Shown: positions 43,639 through 53,763, counted from the stretch's first letter. The stretch: 64,000 nt of DNA from Pseudomonadota bacterium (GCA_018240595.1 JAFEFL010000055.1:111389-175388), one strand, 5' to 3'. The notes: generated by a model from the sequence alone, not told the origin. Made by a program: numbers and translations.

Positions 43639-43648
43639 GGCGATGGCA

Positions 43649-45778
43649 TTAATGAGCCAGGATCGCCAGCAGCAGCAGCGCCACGATGTTGGTGATCTTG
43701 ATCATCGGGTTCACGGCGGGGCCCGCCGTGTCCTTGTAGGGATCGCCGACGGTGTCGCCGGTCACGGCCGCCTTATGGGCGTCCGAACCCTTGCCGCCGA
43801 AGTGGCCGTCTTCGATGTACTTCTTGGCGTTGTCCCACGCGCCGCCGCCCGAGGTCATCGAGATGGCAACGAACAGGCCGGTGACGATGACGCCGAGCAG
43901 CATGGCACCGAGGGCCGAGAAGCCGGCCGACTTGCCGGCCGCACCGCCGCCCGCGATCAGGTAGATCGCGAAGTAGCAGACGATCGGCGACAGCACCGGC
44001 AGCAGCGACGGGATGATCATTTCCTTGATCGCCGCCTTGGTCAGCAGGTCGACCGCGCGGCCGTAGTTCGGCTTCGAGGTGCCCTTCATGATGCCGCTAT
44101 CTTCGCGGAACTGCTTGCGCACTTCCTCGACGATCGCCTGCGCGGCGCGACCGACGGCGGTCATGCCGAACGCGGCGAACAGATACGGCAGCAGGCCGCC
44201 GAACAAGAGGCCGACGACGACGTAGGGGTTCTTCAGGGAGAAGTCGAGCGTGACACCCTGGAAGTAACCAGCACCGGTCTTGGTGAAGTAGTCGAGGTCC
44301 TGGTTATAGGCCGCGAACAGCACCAGCGCGCCGAGGCCGGCCGAACCGATGGCATAGCCCTTGGTGATCGCCTTGGTGGTGTTGCCGACCGCGTCGAGCG
44401 CGTCGGTCGACTTGCGCACTTCCTTCGGCAGGCCGGCCATTTCGGCAATGCCGCCGGCATTGTCGGTGACCGGACCGAAGGCGTCGAGCGCGACGATCAT
44501 GCCAGCCAGCGCCAGCATGGTGGTCACCGCGATCGCGATGCCGAACAGACCGGCGAGGCTGTAGGTGACCAGGATGCCGGCGATGATGACGAGCGCCGGA
44601 AGCGCGGTCGACTCCATCGAGACGGCAAGGCCCTGGATCACGTTGGTGCCGTGGCCGGTAACCGAAGCCTGCGCGATCGACTTCACCGGGCGATAGTCGG
44701 TGCCGGTGTAGTACTCGGTGATCCAGATGATCAGGCCGGTGACGACCAGACCGACGACGCCGCAGATGTAGAGCGTCATGCCGGTGTAGTTCTTGCCTTC
44801 GCTGGCCAGCGCCGTGGCGAAGCCGTTCGGCAACGCGTAGGCGATGACGCCGGCAATGCCGATCAGCGACAGGATGCCGGTGACGATCAGGCCGCGATAC
44901 AGCGCGCCCATGATCGACTGCGAGGCCGGCAGCTTGACGAAGAAGGTGCCGACGATCGAGGTGATGATGCAGATGCCGCCGATGGCGAGCGGCAGGACCA
45001 TCATCGGGTACAGGAGCGGCGTGCCTTTGAAGAAGATCGCCGCCAGAACCATGGTGGCGACCGTGGTCACCGCGTAGGTCTCGAACAGGTCGGCCGCCAT
45101 GCCGGCGCAGTCACCGACGTTGTCGCCGACGTTGTCGGCGATGGTGGCCGGGTTGCGCGGATCGTCTTCCGGAATGCCGGCCTCGACCTTGCCGACCATG
45201 TCGCCGCCGACGTCCGCACCCTTGGTGAAGATGCCGCCGCCGAGACGGGCGAAGATCGAGATCAGCGAAGCGCCGAAGCCGAGCGCCACGATGGCGTCGA
45301 TGACGGTGCGGTCATCGGGGGCCAGGTGGCGGGTTCCGGTGAGGAAGCCGAAGTAGATCGTGACGCCGAGGAGCGCGAGGCCCGCGACCAGCATGCCGGT
45401 GATGGCGCCGGCCTTGAAGGCGATATCGAGACCGCCGGCGAGCGACTTGGTCGCGGCCTGCGCGGTGCGCAGGTTGGCGCGGACCGAGACGTTCATGCCG
45501 ATGAAGCCGGCGGCGCCGGACAGGATCGCGCCGACGGCGAAGCCGATGGCGACGAGCCAGCCGAGCGTGAAGCCGATGAGCACGAAAATCACGACACCGA
45601 CAATGCCGATGGTGGTGTACTGGCGGCGCAGATAGGCCTGCGCGCCCTCGCGCACGGCTCCTGCGATTTCCTGCATACGCGCGCTGCCCTGATCAGCCCG
45701 CAGCACGGATCCGGTCGCCCAGATTCCGTACAGGACGGCAAGCAGGCCGCAGCCTACGATCGCCCACAAAGTCGTCAT
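43649..45778 (-). CDS. hppA: K+-independent membrane proton-pumping pyrophosphatase
   Basis: The 709-residue protein has about sixteen membrane helices. Pyrophosphate-binding loops are intact: [19 protein letters not shown] (about residues 187-205) and [21 protein letters not shown] (quoted in part), with a third acidic loop near the C-terminus. In [15 protein letters not shown] (about residue 463) a lysine occupies the position that is alanine in K+-dependent enzymes, so this is the K+-independent class, which pumps H+ using pyrophosphate. A possible -10, TTATAA at 45865-45870, lies about 85 bases before the start. Confidence 0.96.
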   Translation of the reverse strand: MTTLWAIVGCGLLAVLYGIWATGSVLRADQGSARMQEIAGAVREGAQAYLRRQYTTIGIVGVVIFVLIGFTLGWLVAIGFAVGAILSGAAGFIGMNVSVRANLRTAQAATKSLAGGLDIAFKAGAITGMLVAGLALLGVTIYFGFLTGTRHLAPDDRTVIDAIVALGFGASLISIFARLGGGIFTKGADVGGDMVGKVEAGIPEDDPRNPATIADNVGDNVGDCAGMAADLFETYAVTTVATMVLAAIFFKGTPLLYPMMVLPLAIGGICIITSIVGTFFVKLPASQSIMGALYRGLIVTGILSLIGIAGVIAYALPNGFATALASEGKNYTGMTLYICGVVGLVVTGLIIWITEYYTGTDYRPVKSIAQASVTGHGTNVIQGLAVSMESTALPALVIIAGILVTYSLAGLFGIAIAVTTMLALAGMIVALDAFGPVTDNAGGIAEMAGLPKEVRKSTDALDAVGNTTKAITKGYAIGSAGLGALVLFAAYNQDLDYFTKTGAGYFQGVTLDFSLKNPYVVVGLLFGGLLPYLFAAFGMTAVGRAAQAIVEEVRKQFREDSGIMKGTSKPNYGRAVDLLTKAAIKEMIIPSLLPVLSPIVCYFAIYLIAGGGAAGKSAGFSALGAMLLGVIVTGLFVAISMTSGGGAWDNAKKYIEDGHFGGKGSDAHKAAVTGDTVGDPYKDTAGPAVNPMIKITNIVALLLLAILAH

Positions 45779-46059
45779 GGTGGTCTCAACCCCGTTTTGT
45801 AATGAGCTTTGGCAGGAGGGTTAGCCTCCCGGCCCGGCGCCCGGAATTATCGAGGATGGCCGCTTTATAAGGGCGCTTCACCCCGACCTGGAAAGCGCGC
45901 GGACCATGCCAAAATCGTGGCAGCAAAGCAACGTCCGGGCCGGCCTGATTTGACAGGAAATTTAGGCCCGCGGGGCGGTTTTACCGGCGTGAACATGCGC
46001 CATCGCCCCTGTTCTTTAAAGGCCCGGGGCGGCCTGCCTTCCTTTCCTCCCCCTCGGAA

Positions 46060-46350
46060 ATGCCCGAGGGAATGGAGCGCCGCGAAGCGCCCAAACGGTG
46101 CGCCTTGCGGCGCGGCCCCTCCTTGCGATCGGAGAAGGCCTGCGCCCCGCGGCGCTCCATCGCGGTGTCTTGACGACGCCGGGCCGCGCTTCTGGCGGCT
46201 GATCCATCTTGCGATGGGTAGCGCTCACCATCAGCAAGCTCCTTGCGGCCGGTCTTAGTGCCGGCGGGCGGAGCCCCGACGCCGCCCGAGCGCCCGGGAT
46301 GCGTAATCCCCGGGCCCGCGGGCACCGCATCCACCTCCCGCTGACACGAC
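46060..46350 (-). repeat. structured dispersed repeat element X, copy 2 (inverted to copy 1)
   Basis: This is the second copy of the element at 13622-13935, in reverse orientation. The inverted-repeat core arms are at 46072-46090 and 46142-46160 (ATGGAGCGCCGCG and CGCGGCGCTCCAT). The outer left part also has a GC palindrome near 46290-46330 (CCCGGGATGCGTAATCCCCG region). The 45779-46520 gap otherwise holds the hppA promoter region, this element and repeat D; no gene is supported in it. Confidence 0.7.
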
Positions 46351-46430
46351 GCCTCATGACAGCGCCCTCGGTGGGAGATGGACAAGAGTGGATATAGTCC
46401 TTATTTGGGAATGATGTCAAGCCCACCCAT

Positions 46431-46513
46431 GTCGCCCTCCGCGAAAGCGGAGGACCCGGCAATTAATGGCCGCGCCGCAAGCGCTGGATCGCCCGCCTTC
46501 GCGGGCGATGACG
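46431..46513. repeat. palindromic repeat (copy D)
   Basis: GTCGCCCTCCGCGAAAGCGG and GATCGCCCGCCTTCGCGGGC contain internal hairpins, with an outer GTC.../...GATGAC frame and a CTGGATCGCC join as in copies A and C. It lies just downstream of the GNAT stop at 46521. Confidence 0.7.
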
Positions 46514-46520
46514 CTTCGGA

Positions 46521-47006
46521 TTACAACACCTTGCGCATGAACACGGTGCCGGCGACCGGCGTGTCGTAATAAGGCTCCATCTCCGCGAAGCCGAAGCGGC
46601 GGTACAGCGCCTGCGCGTCCAGCATGCTCGGCAGCGTGTCGAGCCGCATTTCGCGATAGCCGATGGCGCGCGCCTCATCGACCAGCCGCTCGACCAGCCG
46701 CTTGCCGAGCTTCTGGCCGCGGCCTTCCGCGGTGACATAGAGCCGCTTCATCTCGCAGGCGCCGGGCGCCTCGAGCGGCCGCAGCGCGGCGCAGCCCACC
46801 GCCCTGCCCGCGCCATTGCGCGCAATCAGCAGCACGCCCTTGGGCGGCGCGTATTTGCCCGGCATCGCCGCCATCTCGGCCTCGAAGCCCTGATAGGCCA
46901 GATCAACCGGCAGCGACTCCGCGTAAGCGCGGAACAGGCGGATGGCGTCGGCGAGATCGGCCGCGCTCTGGACAGTGGCGATGGTGAAGGACGGCGCTTC
47001 GGTCAT
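46521..47006 (-). CDS. GNAT family N-acetyltransferase
   Basis: The 161-residue protein has the full GNAT fold: CEMKRLYVTAEGRGQKLGKRLVERLVDEA carries the acetyl-CoA-binding RGQKLGK loop (about residue 96), followed by LDTLPSMLDAQALYRRFGF. The substrate is unknown. It is 26 bases after the MFS gene and probably co-transcribed. Confidence 0.88.
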   Translation of the reverse strand: MTEAPSFTIATVQSAADLADAIRLFRAYAESLPVDLAYQGFEAEMAAMPGKYAPPKGVLLIARNGAGRAVGCAALRPLEAPGACEMKRLYVTAEGRGQKLGKRLVERLVDEARAIGYREMRLDTLPSMLDAQALYRRFGFAEMEPYYDTPVAGTVFMRKVL

Positions 47007-47032
47007 GACGCCGCGATCATAGCGCAGGCCGG

Positions 47033-48256
47033 CTAAATTGCCGCCGCCGCGTTGGCGCGCTGACGCAGCACCAGCCAGATCAGCAGCAGCGCCGGCGCCG
47101 CGAGGATCGGCATCGCCACTTCGTTGATCGCCGCCCAGCCGAACAGCGCCAGGAACTGGCCGGACGAGAACGAGGTCAGCGCCATGCAGCCGAAGATCAT
47201 GAAGTCGTTGAACGACTGCACCTTGGTGCGCTCTTCCGGGCGGTGACACTGCGTCACCATGGTGGTGGCGCCGATGAAGGTGAAGTTCCAGCCGATGCCG
47301 AGCAGCACCAAAGCCGTCCAGAAATGCGCGACCGTCAGCCCGGCGACACCGATGGCCGCCGAGATCAGCGTGATGACGAGGCCGAGGCCGGTGATGCGTT
47401 CGACCCCGAAGCGCGCGATCAGCGTGCCGGTGAAGAAGCTCGGCGCATACATCGCCAGCACGTGCCACTGGATGCCGAGCGCGGCGTCAGTGACGGAATG
47501 GCCGCAGCCGATCATGGCCAGCGGCGCCGAGGTCATCACCAGATTCATCACGCCGTAGCTGACCACGCCGCAGGCCACCGCGACGATGAAGCGCGGCATG
47601 CGCACGATCTCGCCGAGCGGGCGCGACTTGGTGCTGTGCACCTGCGCCATCTTCGGAATGCGCACGAAGGACAACACGACGGCGGCGATGACGGCGCAGG
47701 CCGACTGGCCGAGATAACTCGCGGCGAAGACGTAAGGCGGCAGCAGGTCCTTGGTGAAGATGACGAGCTGCGGGCCAATCACCGCGGCGAACACGCCGCC
47801 GGCCAGCACCCAGGACACCACCTTGGCCCGCATGCGCTCGCTCGCCGTATCGGCGGCGGCGAAGCGATAGGACACGTGAGCGGCGGCATAGAGCCCGCCG
47901 AAGAAAGTGCCGAGCACCAGGATGGCGAACGAGCCGGCGATCACCGCGTGATAGGACACCAGCCCGGACAGCACGCCGAACAGCGAACCGACCTGCAGCG
48001 CGTTGCGCCGGCCGTAGTGGCGCGCCAGCCAGCCGAGCGGCAGCGAACCGATCCACATGCCGATCACCATGCCGGTGATCGGCAAAGTCGCCAGCCCCTT
48101 GTCCGGCGCCAGCGCCGCGCCGACGATCGAGGCGGTCGAGACGATGACGGTGTTGTTGCCGCCGGCCAGCGCCTGCGCGACCGCCAGCACCCGCGCATTG
48201 CGGCGCGCCAGATCGTCATCGAAATGATGTGGCAGAGATTCGGCGATGGCCGACAT
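47033..48256 (-). CDS. MFS family transporter
   Basis: The 407-residue protein has twelve membrane helices and the MFS loop-2 motif GWLARHYGRRNALQVGS (about residues 75-91). There is no family-specific marker for substrate. Acidic-rich loops are few, so it could be an exporter of a neutral or cationic compound. It lies between the alpha-hydroxyacid oxidase and the GNAT genes, all in one direction, forming an insertion between thiL and hppA. Confidence 0.88.
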   Translation of the reverse strand: MSAIAESLPHHFDDDLARRNARVLAVAQALAGGNNTVIVSTASIVGAALAPDKGLATLPITGMVIGMWIGSLPLGWLARHYGRRNALQVGSLFGVLSGLVSYHAVIAGSFAILVLGTFFGGLYAAAHVSYRFAAADTASERMRAKVVSWVLAGGVFAAVIGPQLVIFTKDLLPPYVFAASYLGQSACAVIAAVVLSFVRIPKMAQVHSTKSRPLGEIVRMPRFIVAVACGVVSYGVMNLVMTSAPLAMIGCGHSVTDAALGIQWHVLAMYAPSFFTGTLIARFGVERITGLGLVITLISAAIGVAGLTVAHFWTALVLLGIGWNFTFIGATTMVTQCHRPEERTKVQSFNDFMIFGCMALTSFSSGQFLALFGWAAINEVAMPILAAPALLLIWLVLRQRANAAAAI

Positions 48257-48356
48257 TCGCGAGCGCCCCGGGCAAAAACGTTCCCCTCTTAACCGCCCGA
48301 GGAGAAGGCCGCTACTCCGAAAGTCGCAGGGCTGGGTTGTTTTCTCCCCGAAACCG

Positions 48357-49580
48357 TCAGAACTCGATCCGGGTCCGGTGGATCGCCTTGGCCTGACGGG
48401 CCTCGCCCGGCGAATGCGCGCCGATCTGGCCGAGCGAGGCGCGCAGATCGTTCATATAGAGGTCGATGAGTTGCGCCGGGCCGTCCTCGCCCAGCGCGGC
48501 AATCGCCCACAGGAAGGACTTACCGGCGAAGGCCGCCTGCGCGCCGAGCGCCAGCGCCCGCATGACGTCCTGGCCCGAGCGGATGCCGCTGTCGAACAGG
48601 ATCGTCGCCTTGTTGCCGACGACGCCGGCGATGGCCGGCAGCACGTCGATGGTCGGCACCAGCGCCTCGATCTGGCGGCCGCCATGGTTCGATACCCAGA
48701 TGCCGTCGATGCCGAGCGCCAGCGCCTTCTCGGCGTCGGCCGGATGCAGGATGCCCTTGAGCGTCATCGGCCCTTTCCAGGCATCGCGATAGCGCGCGAT
48801 CTCGTCCCACATGAAGGCGCCGCCCATTTCGCTGCGCGCGAAGCGGATGATGTCGTTGGTGCGCGTCTTGCCGGAATATTGCGCCAGGCTGGCGAAGCGC
48901 GGGTAGCCGTTGCGCAGCAGCGCCGCGAGCCAACGCGGCCGCATCAGCATTTCGGCGATCATGCGCGCATTGGGATGAAACTCGCCGCCGAGGCCGGCAT
49001 AGGTTTCGCGCGAACGGATGGTGCGCACCGGCGTATCGACGGTCAGCGTCAGCACCTTGACGCCGGCGGCGCTGGCGCGCTTGACGAGGTCGAAGCCGAT
49101 CTTGTGATCGTTGCCGGCGAAGCGATAGATCTGCAGCCAGAACACGTCGGGCGCGACCGCGGCGACCTGTTCGATGACGGCGCCGCCGACCACGCTCAAC
49201 GTGTAGGGAATGCGCGCCGCCTGGGCCGCCTTGGCCATGATGAGGTCGGCGCCGGGCCAGACCAGCGACGGTCCGCCCATCGGCGCGATGCCGATCGGCG
49301 CGGAATATTTGGTGCCGAACAGCTCGACCTCGACCGGCGGCAGCACGTTGGTGACGCCGTAGCGCGGCACGATCTTGACGCCGTCGAGCGAGGCCCAGTT
49401 GTGCGCGATGCCGACATCGTCTCCCGCGCCGGTGTCGCCGTAGGCGAAGGCGAAGGCCGGCACATGACGCGGCGCGCGGCGGCGGAAATACTGCGCGGTC
49501 GGAAAGTTGCGGAGATATTTCTGGAAGTTCTTGGTCTGCCCGGCCGGCATGTAGGACCGCCGGATCTTCGTGTCGTCCAT
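48357..49580 (-). CDS. alpha-hydroxy acid oxidase/dehydrogenase (FMN, LldD-like)
   Basis: The 407-residue TIM-barrel flavoenzyme matches the L-lactate dehydrogenase/glycolate oxidase family. IGIAPMGGPSLVWPGADLIMAKAA, LTLTVDTPVRTIRSRE, the catalytic His in WVSNHGGRQIEALVPTID (about residue 280) and the FMN phosphate loop ILFDSGIRSGQDVMRALALGA are all present. The substrate is a 2-hydroxyacid; LldD itself is only one option. The protein ends soluble, with no membrane anchor. It is followed by the MFS gene. Confidence 0.9.
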   Translation of the reverse strand: MDDTKIRRSYMPAGQTKNFQKYLRNFPTAQYFRRRAPRHVPAFAFAYGDTGAGDDVGIAHNWASLDGVKIVPRYGVTNVLPPVEVELFGTKYSAPIGIAPMGGPSLVWPGADLIMAKAAQAARIPYTLSVVGGAVIEQVAAVAPDVFWLQIYRFAGNDHKIGFDLVKRASAAGVKVLTLTVDTPVRTIRSRETYAGLGGEFHPNARMIAEMLMRPRWLAALLRNGYPRFASLAQYSGKTRTNDIIRFARSEMGGAFMWDEIARYRDAWKGPMTLKGILHPADAEKALALGIDGIWVSNHGGRQIEALVPTIDVLPAIAGVVGNKATILFDSGIRSGQDVMRALALGAQAAFAGKSFLWAIAALGEDGPAQLIDLYMNDLRASLGQIGAHSPGEARQAKAIHRTRIEF

Positions 49581-49667
49581 TGAAGTTTCCTCGCCGCCTC
49601 TTGTTATGACGCGACTATAGCGGCCGCTCGTCGCGATGTCCGCATGGCTGACATTCCGCGGCGGAAG

Positions 49668-50654
49668 TCAGAAATGGCTGAAGGACATATGCGCGAAGGC
49701 GAGCGCGCTGCCGTCGGCGTTACGAAAGCGGGCGCCCTCGCCCTCGGCGATGACGCCGATGTCGGTGACCGCGGTCTTGGCCGCCATGGCGGCGACGCGG
49801 AAGCGGTCGATGTTGGCGGGCGGCACGGTGCACAGGATTTCGTAGTCGTCGCCGCCCGACAAAGCCGGCGCGAGCCGCGATGCGTCCTGCGCGATCACGG
49901 CGCTGGCGGCGTCGGAGAGCGGCACGCGGGCGACCTCGATGTCGGCGGCGACCTTGGAGACGCGGGCGAGCTTGGCGAGATCGCCGGCCAGACCATCGGA
50001 CACATCCATCGACGCCGAGGCATAATCGAGCACGGCCTGCGCCAGCGCATTGCGCGGCCGCGGCAACAGATAACGCGACAAGAGATGCTCGCGGTGCTTG
50101 TCGCCGAGCGACCATGATGCGCCCTGGCGCAACCCGAGGCCGAGCACGGCGTCGCCAATGCTGCCGGTGACGAAAACATGATCGCCGGGCTTCGCCGTCG
50201 AGCGGCGCACCATGCGGCCTTCCGGCACGCTGCCGAAGGTCGCGACCGATACCATGATCGGCCCCGGCGATCGCACGGTGTCGCCGCCGAACAGTGGGCA
50301 TTTGTAGGTCGCGGCATCCTCGCGCAGGCCGGACGCGAAGCCAGAGAGCCAGTCATCACCGATGTCCTCGGGCAGCGCCAGCGACACCAGGAAGCCGAGC
50401 GGCCTGGCGCCCTTGGCGGCCAAGTCAGACAGGTTCACGCGCAGCGCCTTCTGCGCGACGGCGCTCGCCGGATCTTCGGGGAAGAAATGGATGCCGCCGA
50501 CAATGGCATCGGTCTTCAGCACCATCTCGCAACCGGCCGGCGGCTTGATGAAGGCGGCGTCATCCGTCAGCCCCAGCGCGCCGGGATCGGTGGCGATGGG
50601 CCCGAAGAAGCGTGCGATCAGCTTGTCTTCGCCGGAGAGGGAGTCTGCGGACAT
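49668..50654 (-). CDS. thiL: thiamine-monophosphate kinase
   Basis: The 328-residue protein phosphorylates thiamine monophosphate to the diphosphate. The AIRS fold is clear: GLTDDAAFI (metal/ATP), KTDAIVGGIHFF, KALRVNLSDLAAKGARPLGFL, FGGDTVRSPGPIMVSVATFG, SMDVSDGLAGDLAKLA and ALSGGDDYEILCTV. The ATG at 50654 starts MSADSLSGEDK. It follows nusB by 25 bases in the core operon. Confidence 0.94.
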   Translation of the reverse strand: MSADSLSGEDKLIARFFGPIATDPGALGLTDDAAFIKPPAGCEMVLKTDAIVGGIHFFPEDPASAVAQKALRVNLSDLAAKGARPLGFLVSLALPEDIGDDWLSGFASGLREDAATYKCPLFGGDTVRSPGPIMVSVATFGSVPEGRMVRRSTAKPGDHVFVTGSIGDAVLGLGLRQGASWSLGDKHREHLLSRYLLPRPRNALAQAVLDYASASMDVSDGLAGDLAKLARVSKVAADIEVARVPLSDAASAVIAQDASRLAPALSGGDDYEILCTVPPANIDRFRVAAMAAKTAVTDIGVIAEGEGARFRNADGSALAFAHMSFSHF

Positions 50655-50679
50655 AGGGCGCACCCTACTCCATGACGCG

Positions 50680-51183
50680 TCAGGCCGTGAACTCCTCCCC
50701 GCGCAGCTTGCGGGCGAGCTGGTCGAGCACGGCATTGACCATGCCGGTTTCGTCCCGCTCGACGAAGGCGGCGGCAACATCGGCATACTCGGCAATCACG
50801 GCACGGGCCGGCACGTCACGGCGGTGCGCCAGCTCATAGGCGCCGGCGCGCAAGGTGGCGCGCAGCACCGCCTCGACCCGCTTGAGCGGCCAGCCCTGCT
50901 GCAGCGCCTCGTCGATCTGCGGATCGAGCGCGCGCTGCTCGCGCACCACGCCGGTGACGATGTCGCGGAAGAACGCGGCTTCCGCCGGCAGATATTGCGC
51001 GCCCTCGACCTCGCGGCCGAGCCAGTGGCTTTCGAACTCGGCGAGGATGTCGTTGAGGCCGGAGCCGGCCATATCCATCTGGTAGAGCGCCTGGACCGCG
51101 GCGAGCCGGGCAGCGCCGCGCTTGTTCGCCTTCGGCGGTTCCTTGCGCGCGTCCTTGTCGCCGTTGGTGGCGCCCTTCGCCAT
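50680..51183 (-). CDS. nusB: transcription antitermination factor NusB
   Basis: The 167-residue protein has an extra basic N-terminus (about 20 residues) before the NusB domain: ARLAAVQALYQMDMAG, IDEALQQGWPLKRVEAVLRATLRAGAYEL and VIAEYADVAAAFVERDETGMVNAVLDQLAR. It works with NusE/S10 in rRNA antitermination. One base separates it from ribH. Confidence 0.95.
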   Translation of the reverse strand: MAKGATNGDKDARKEPPKANKRGAARLAAVQALYQMDMAGSGLNDILAEFESHWLGREVEGAQYLPAEAAFFRDIVTGVVREQRALDPQIDEALQQGWPLKRVEAVLRATLRAGAYELAHRRDVPARAVIAEYADVAAAFVERDETGMVNAVLDQLARKLRGEEFTA

Positions 51184-51184
51184 T

Positions 51185-51694
51185 TTATTTGGCCGCCAAC
51201 TGCTGCTTCAGCGCGATCATCGCCAGCGCCGCCTTGGCGGCGCCCTCGCCCTTGTGGCCGTGCAGGCCGCCGAGACGCGCGCGCGCCTGGGCTTCGTTGT
51301 CGACAGTGAGGATGCCGTTGCCGACGGCAACGCCGCGCAATGTCAGGTCCATCAGGCCGCGCGCCGATTCATTCGACACGATATCGAAATGATAGGTCTC
51401 GCCCTGGATGACGCAGCCCAGCGCGACGACGCCGGCGAACTTGCCCTTGTTCTTGGCCGCCTCGAGCGTCATGGCGATGGCGCCGGGAACCTCGAGCGCG
51501 CCGGGCACGGTGATGACCTCGTAGGTCGCGCCGGCTTCGGTCAGCACCGCGGTGGCGCCGCGCAGCAGTTCGTCGGCAATGGCGTCGTAGTAGCGCGCCT
51601 CGACGATCAGGACATGCGGCGTCCTGGTCTTGCCCGCAGTCTTGCCTGCGGCGGCTTGCGGCGCGCGCGCTTTGGCGCTGGTCTTTTTAGCCAT
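51185..51694 (-). CDS. ribH: 6,7-dimethyl-8-ribityllumazine synthase
   Basis: The 169-residue protein has the lumazine synthase fold: [69 protein letters not shown] and [14 protein letters not shown]. The N-terminal [20 protein letters not shown] region is a low-complexity extension. It catalyses the step before riboflavin synthase, next to ribE. Confidence 0.95.
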   Translation of the reverse strand: MAKKTSAKARAPQAAAGKTAGKTRTPHVLIVEARYYDAIADELLRGATAVLTEAGATYEVITVPGALEVPGAIAMTLEAAKNKGKFAGVVALGCVIQGETYHFDIVSNESARGLMDLTLRGVAVGNGILTVDNEAQARARLGGLHGHKGEGAAKAALAMIALKQQLAAK

Positions 51695-51755
51695 AATTCT
51701 TCAATTCCTTCGTTGGGCCGGGGTCGTAGCAAGGGCCCGCCCGCTTCACAAGGCT

Positions 51756-52361
51756 CTAGCGGGTTTCCATCAGCCGCGCCGCATAGCGCGCCATGGTGTC
51801 GACTTCGAGGTTGATGTCGTCGCCTGCTTTCAGAGCGCCGAAGGTGGTGACCGACAGCGTATGCGGGATGATCAGTACGGTAAATTCGTCGCCTTTGACC
51901 TCGTTCACGGTCAGCGACACGCCGTCGAGCGCCACCGAGCCTTTCGGCGCGACGAAGCGGGCGAGATTGTGCGGCGCCCGCAAGGTGAACCGAGCCATGT
52001 CGGTCATGTCGTCGCGGGCGACGACCTTGGCCATGCCATCGACGTGGCCGGCGACCAGGTGGCCACCGAGTTCGTCGCCGATCTTGAGCGGGCGTTCGAG
52101 ATTGACCCTGCCGCCGCGCTGCCAGCGCCCCACCGTGGTGATGGCCAGCGTCTCGGCCGCGGCATCGGCGGCGAACCAGGCGCGGCCTTTGTCCTCGCCG
52201 GCGGCGACGACGGTGAGGCAGACGCCGTTGCAGGCAATCGACGCGCCGTCGATCATTTCGGCGCGCGGATAGCGCGTGTAGATCGACAGCGCCGACAAAT
52301 TGTTGGCACGGGCTTCGACCGAGCGGATTTCGCCGAGATCGGTGACAATGCCGGTGAACAT
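51756..52361 (-). CDS. ribE: riboflavin synthase subunit alpha
   Basis: The 201-residue protein is the trimeric riboflavin synthase with two lumazine-binding repeats: MFTGIVTDLGEI N-terminus, SIACNGVCLTVV in repeat 1, and GSVALDGVSLTVNEV in repeat 2 at about residue 135. It converts two lumazines to riboflavin. A palindromic repeat separates it from ribD. Confidence 0.95.
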   Translation of the reverse strand: MFTGIVTDLGEIRSVEARANNLSALSIYTRYPRAEMIDGASIACNGVCLTVVAAGEDKGRAWFAADAAAETLAITTVGRWQRGGRVNLERPLKIGDELGGHLVAGHVDGMAKVVARDDMTDMARFTLRAPHNLARFVAPKGSVALDGVSLTVNEVKGDEFTVLIIPHTLSVTTFGALKAGDDINLEVDTMARYAARLMETR

Positions 52362-52388
52362 CAGATTTTCCTCAAGCGGCGCACCTCA

Positions 52389-52485
52389 CTCCGTTCATTC
52401 CCGCGCAAGCGGGAATCCAGAGCAGACATGCGCAGCGTCACAAAGCCAAGAGCTGGATTCCCGCTTGCGCGGGAATGACCGGAGT
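52389..52485. repeat. palindromic repeat (copy E) between ribE and ribD
   Basis: ATTCCCGCGCAAGCGGGAAT and ATTCCCGCTTGCGCGGGAAT are two perfect or near-perfect hairpins joined by 30-40 bases. The outer ends CACTCCGTTCATT and AATGACCGGAGT also pair. It lies in the ribD-ribE intergenic region. Confidence 0.8.
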
Positions 52486-52511
52486 TTGGGGATGCCCGCA
52501 AACTCAAAACT

Positions 52512-53633
52512 TCACGCCCGCACATAATGCTCGACCGTGTCCGGGCCAAGCGGCTGGCTGTCAATAAGCCTGAGCGCGCCCGTGAGCTTGTCGAGCGGCA
52601 TGCCTTCGAGCGGATCGATGCCCTTGTCGCCAATGTCGCGGCTGCCGCGGAACAGCACGAACTCATCGACCATATCGGCGGCGGCGAACGAGGCGGCGAC
52701 GGTCGGGCCGCCCTCCACCATCAGCCGGGTGATGCCGTTTTCCGCCAGCACCTTCATGATTTCGTCGAGGTCGAGCCGGCCCTGCGTATCGTCGACGCGG
52801 AATACCTTGCAGCCCTTCTGCGTCAGGAAATCCTCGGCGACCTCGGAGGCTTTCTTCGAGCAGAAGATCCAGGTCGGCACGTCACCGACGGTCGAGACCA
52901 CCGACAGCGACAACGGCGTGCGCAGATTGGCGTCGAGCACGACGCGCACCGGCGAGCGCTCGTAAAGCCCGGGCAGCCGCGTGGTAAGTTGCGGATTGTC
53001 TGAGAGGATGGTGCCGAGACCGACGAGGATGGCGTCGTTCTGATAGCGCACCATGAACACGCGATCGCGGGCGTCGACTTCGGTGATCGGCGCCGGCTTG
53101 CGGCCAGCGAAGCCGGCCTTGCCGTCGGCCGACACCGCGAGCTTGAGCGTGACATGCGGCCGGCCGCTGGCGATGCGGCCGATATGGCCGGCATGCGCGG
53201 CGCGCGCCTCGTCGGCGCACAGGCCAACGTCCACGGTGATGCCAGCCTCGCGCAGCCGGGCATGGCCCTGCCCGGCCACTTCCGGATTGGGATCCTCGAG
53301 CGCCGAGACGACGCGGGCGACGCCGGCCTTGATGATGGCGTCGGCGCAAGGCGGCGTCTTGCCTTCGTGCGAGCACGGCTCCAGCGTGACGTAGAGCGTC
53401 GCGCCCTTGGCGGCGCGCTTGGCGCGGCGCAGCGCCTCGGTCTCGGCATGCGGCCGGCCGCCGGGCTGCGTCCAGCCGCGGCCGACGATGACGCCGTCCT
53501 TCACCAGCACGGCACCGACCGCCGGATTCGGCCAGGTGTTACCCAAGCCGCGGCGGCCGAGCGCCAGCGCGAGGCGCATGAAGCGTTGGTCGTCGGTCGT
53601 CGACGACACAACAGACGTTTCAGGTTCGCTCAT
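52512..53633 (-). CDS. ribD: bifunctional diaminohydroxyphosphoribosylaminopyrimidine deaminase/reductase
   Basis: The 373-residue protein has an N-terminal deaminase (WPNPAVGAVLVKDG, zinc ligands in PHAETEALR and EPCSHEGKTPPCADAI) and a C-terminal RibD reductase (about residues 160-373: PHVTLKLAVSADGKAG and MVEGGPTVAASF). It carries out two steps of riboflavin synthesis. The start is ATG 53633. Confidence 0.95.
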   Translation of the reverse strand: MSEPETSVVSSTTDDQRFMRLALALGRRGLGNTWPNPAVGAVLVKDGVIVGRGWTQPGGRPHAETEALRRAKRAAKGATLYVTLEPCSHEGKTPPCADAIIKAGVARVVSALEDPNPEVAGQGHARLREAGITVDVGLCADEARAAHAGHIGRIASGRPHVTLKLAVSADGKAGFAGRKPAPITEVDARDRVFMVRYQNDAILVGLGTILSDNPQLTTRLPGLYERSPVRVVLDANLRTPLSLSVVSTVGDVPTWIFCSKKASEVAEDFLTQKGCKVFRVDDTQGRLDLDEIMKVLAENGITRLMVEGGPTVAASFAAADMVDEFVLFRGSRDIGDKGIDPLEGMPLDKLTGALRLIDSQPLGPDTVEHYVRA

Positions 53634-53636
53634 CTC

Positions 53637-53763
53637 GCCTCCCTCCGCGTAGCGGTGGGGAGGGGTCGGGGGTGGGGGGTTCTAACAGAAAGCGCCCCCA
53701 CCCCGACCGCTGCGCGGTCACCCCTCCCCGCCGCGCGCAAGCGCGCGCGTGGGGAGGGGAAGA
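53637..53763. repeat. G-rich palindromic repeat (copy F) between ribD and nrdR
   Basis: GGTGGGGAGGGGTCGGGGGT (53652 on) and the C-rich reverse ACCCCGACC ... CACCCCTCCCC pair across the region, and a CCGCGCGCAAGCGCGCGCG hairpin lies near the right end. A similar CCCCTCCC run starts at 63976 past the last gene of the window. Confidence 0.7.

Noticed and set aside
45809..46462. Hypothetical protein frames on both strands in the hppA-GNAT gap
   Set aside because: They fall in element X2, are Arg/Pro/Ala-rich, and have no codon-like conservation with the copy at 13.7 kb.
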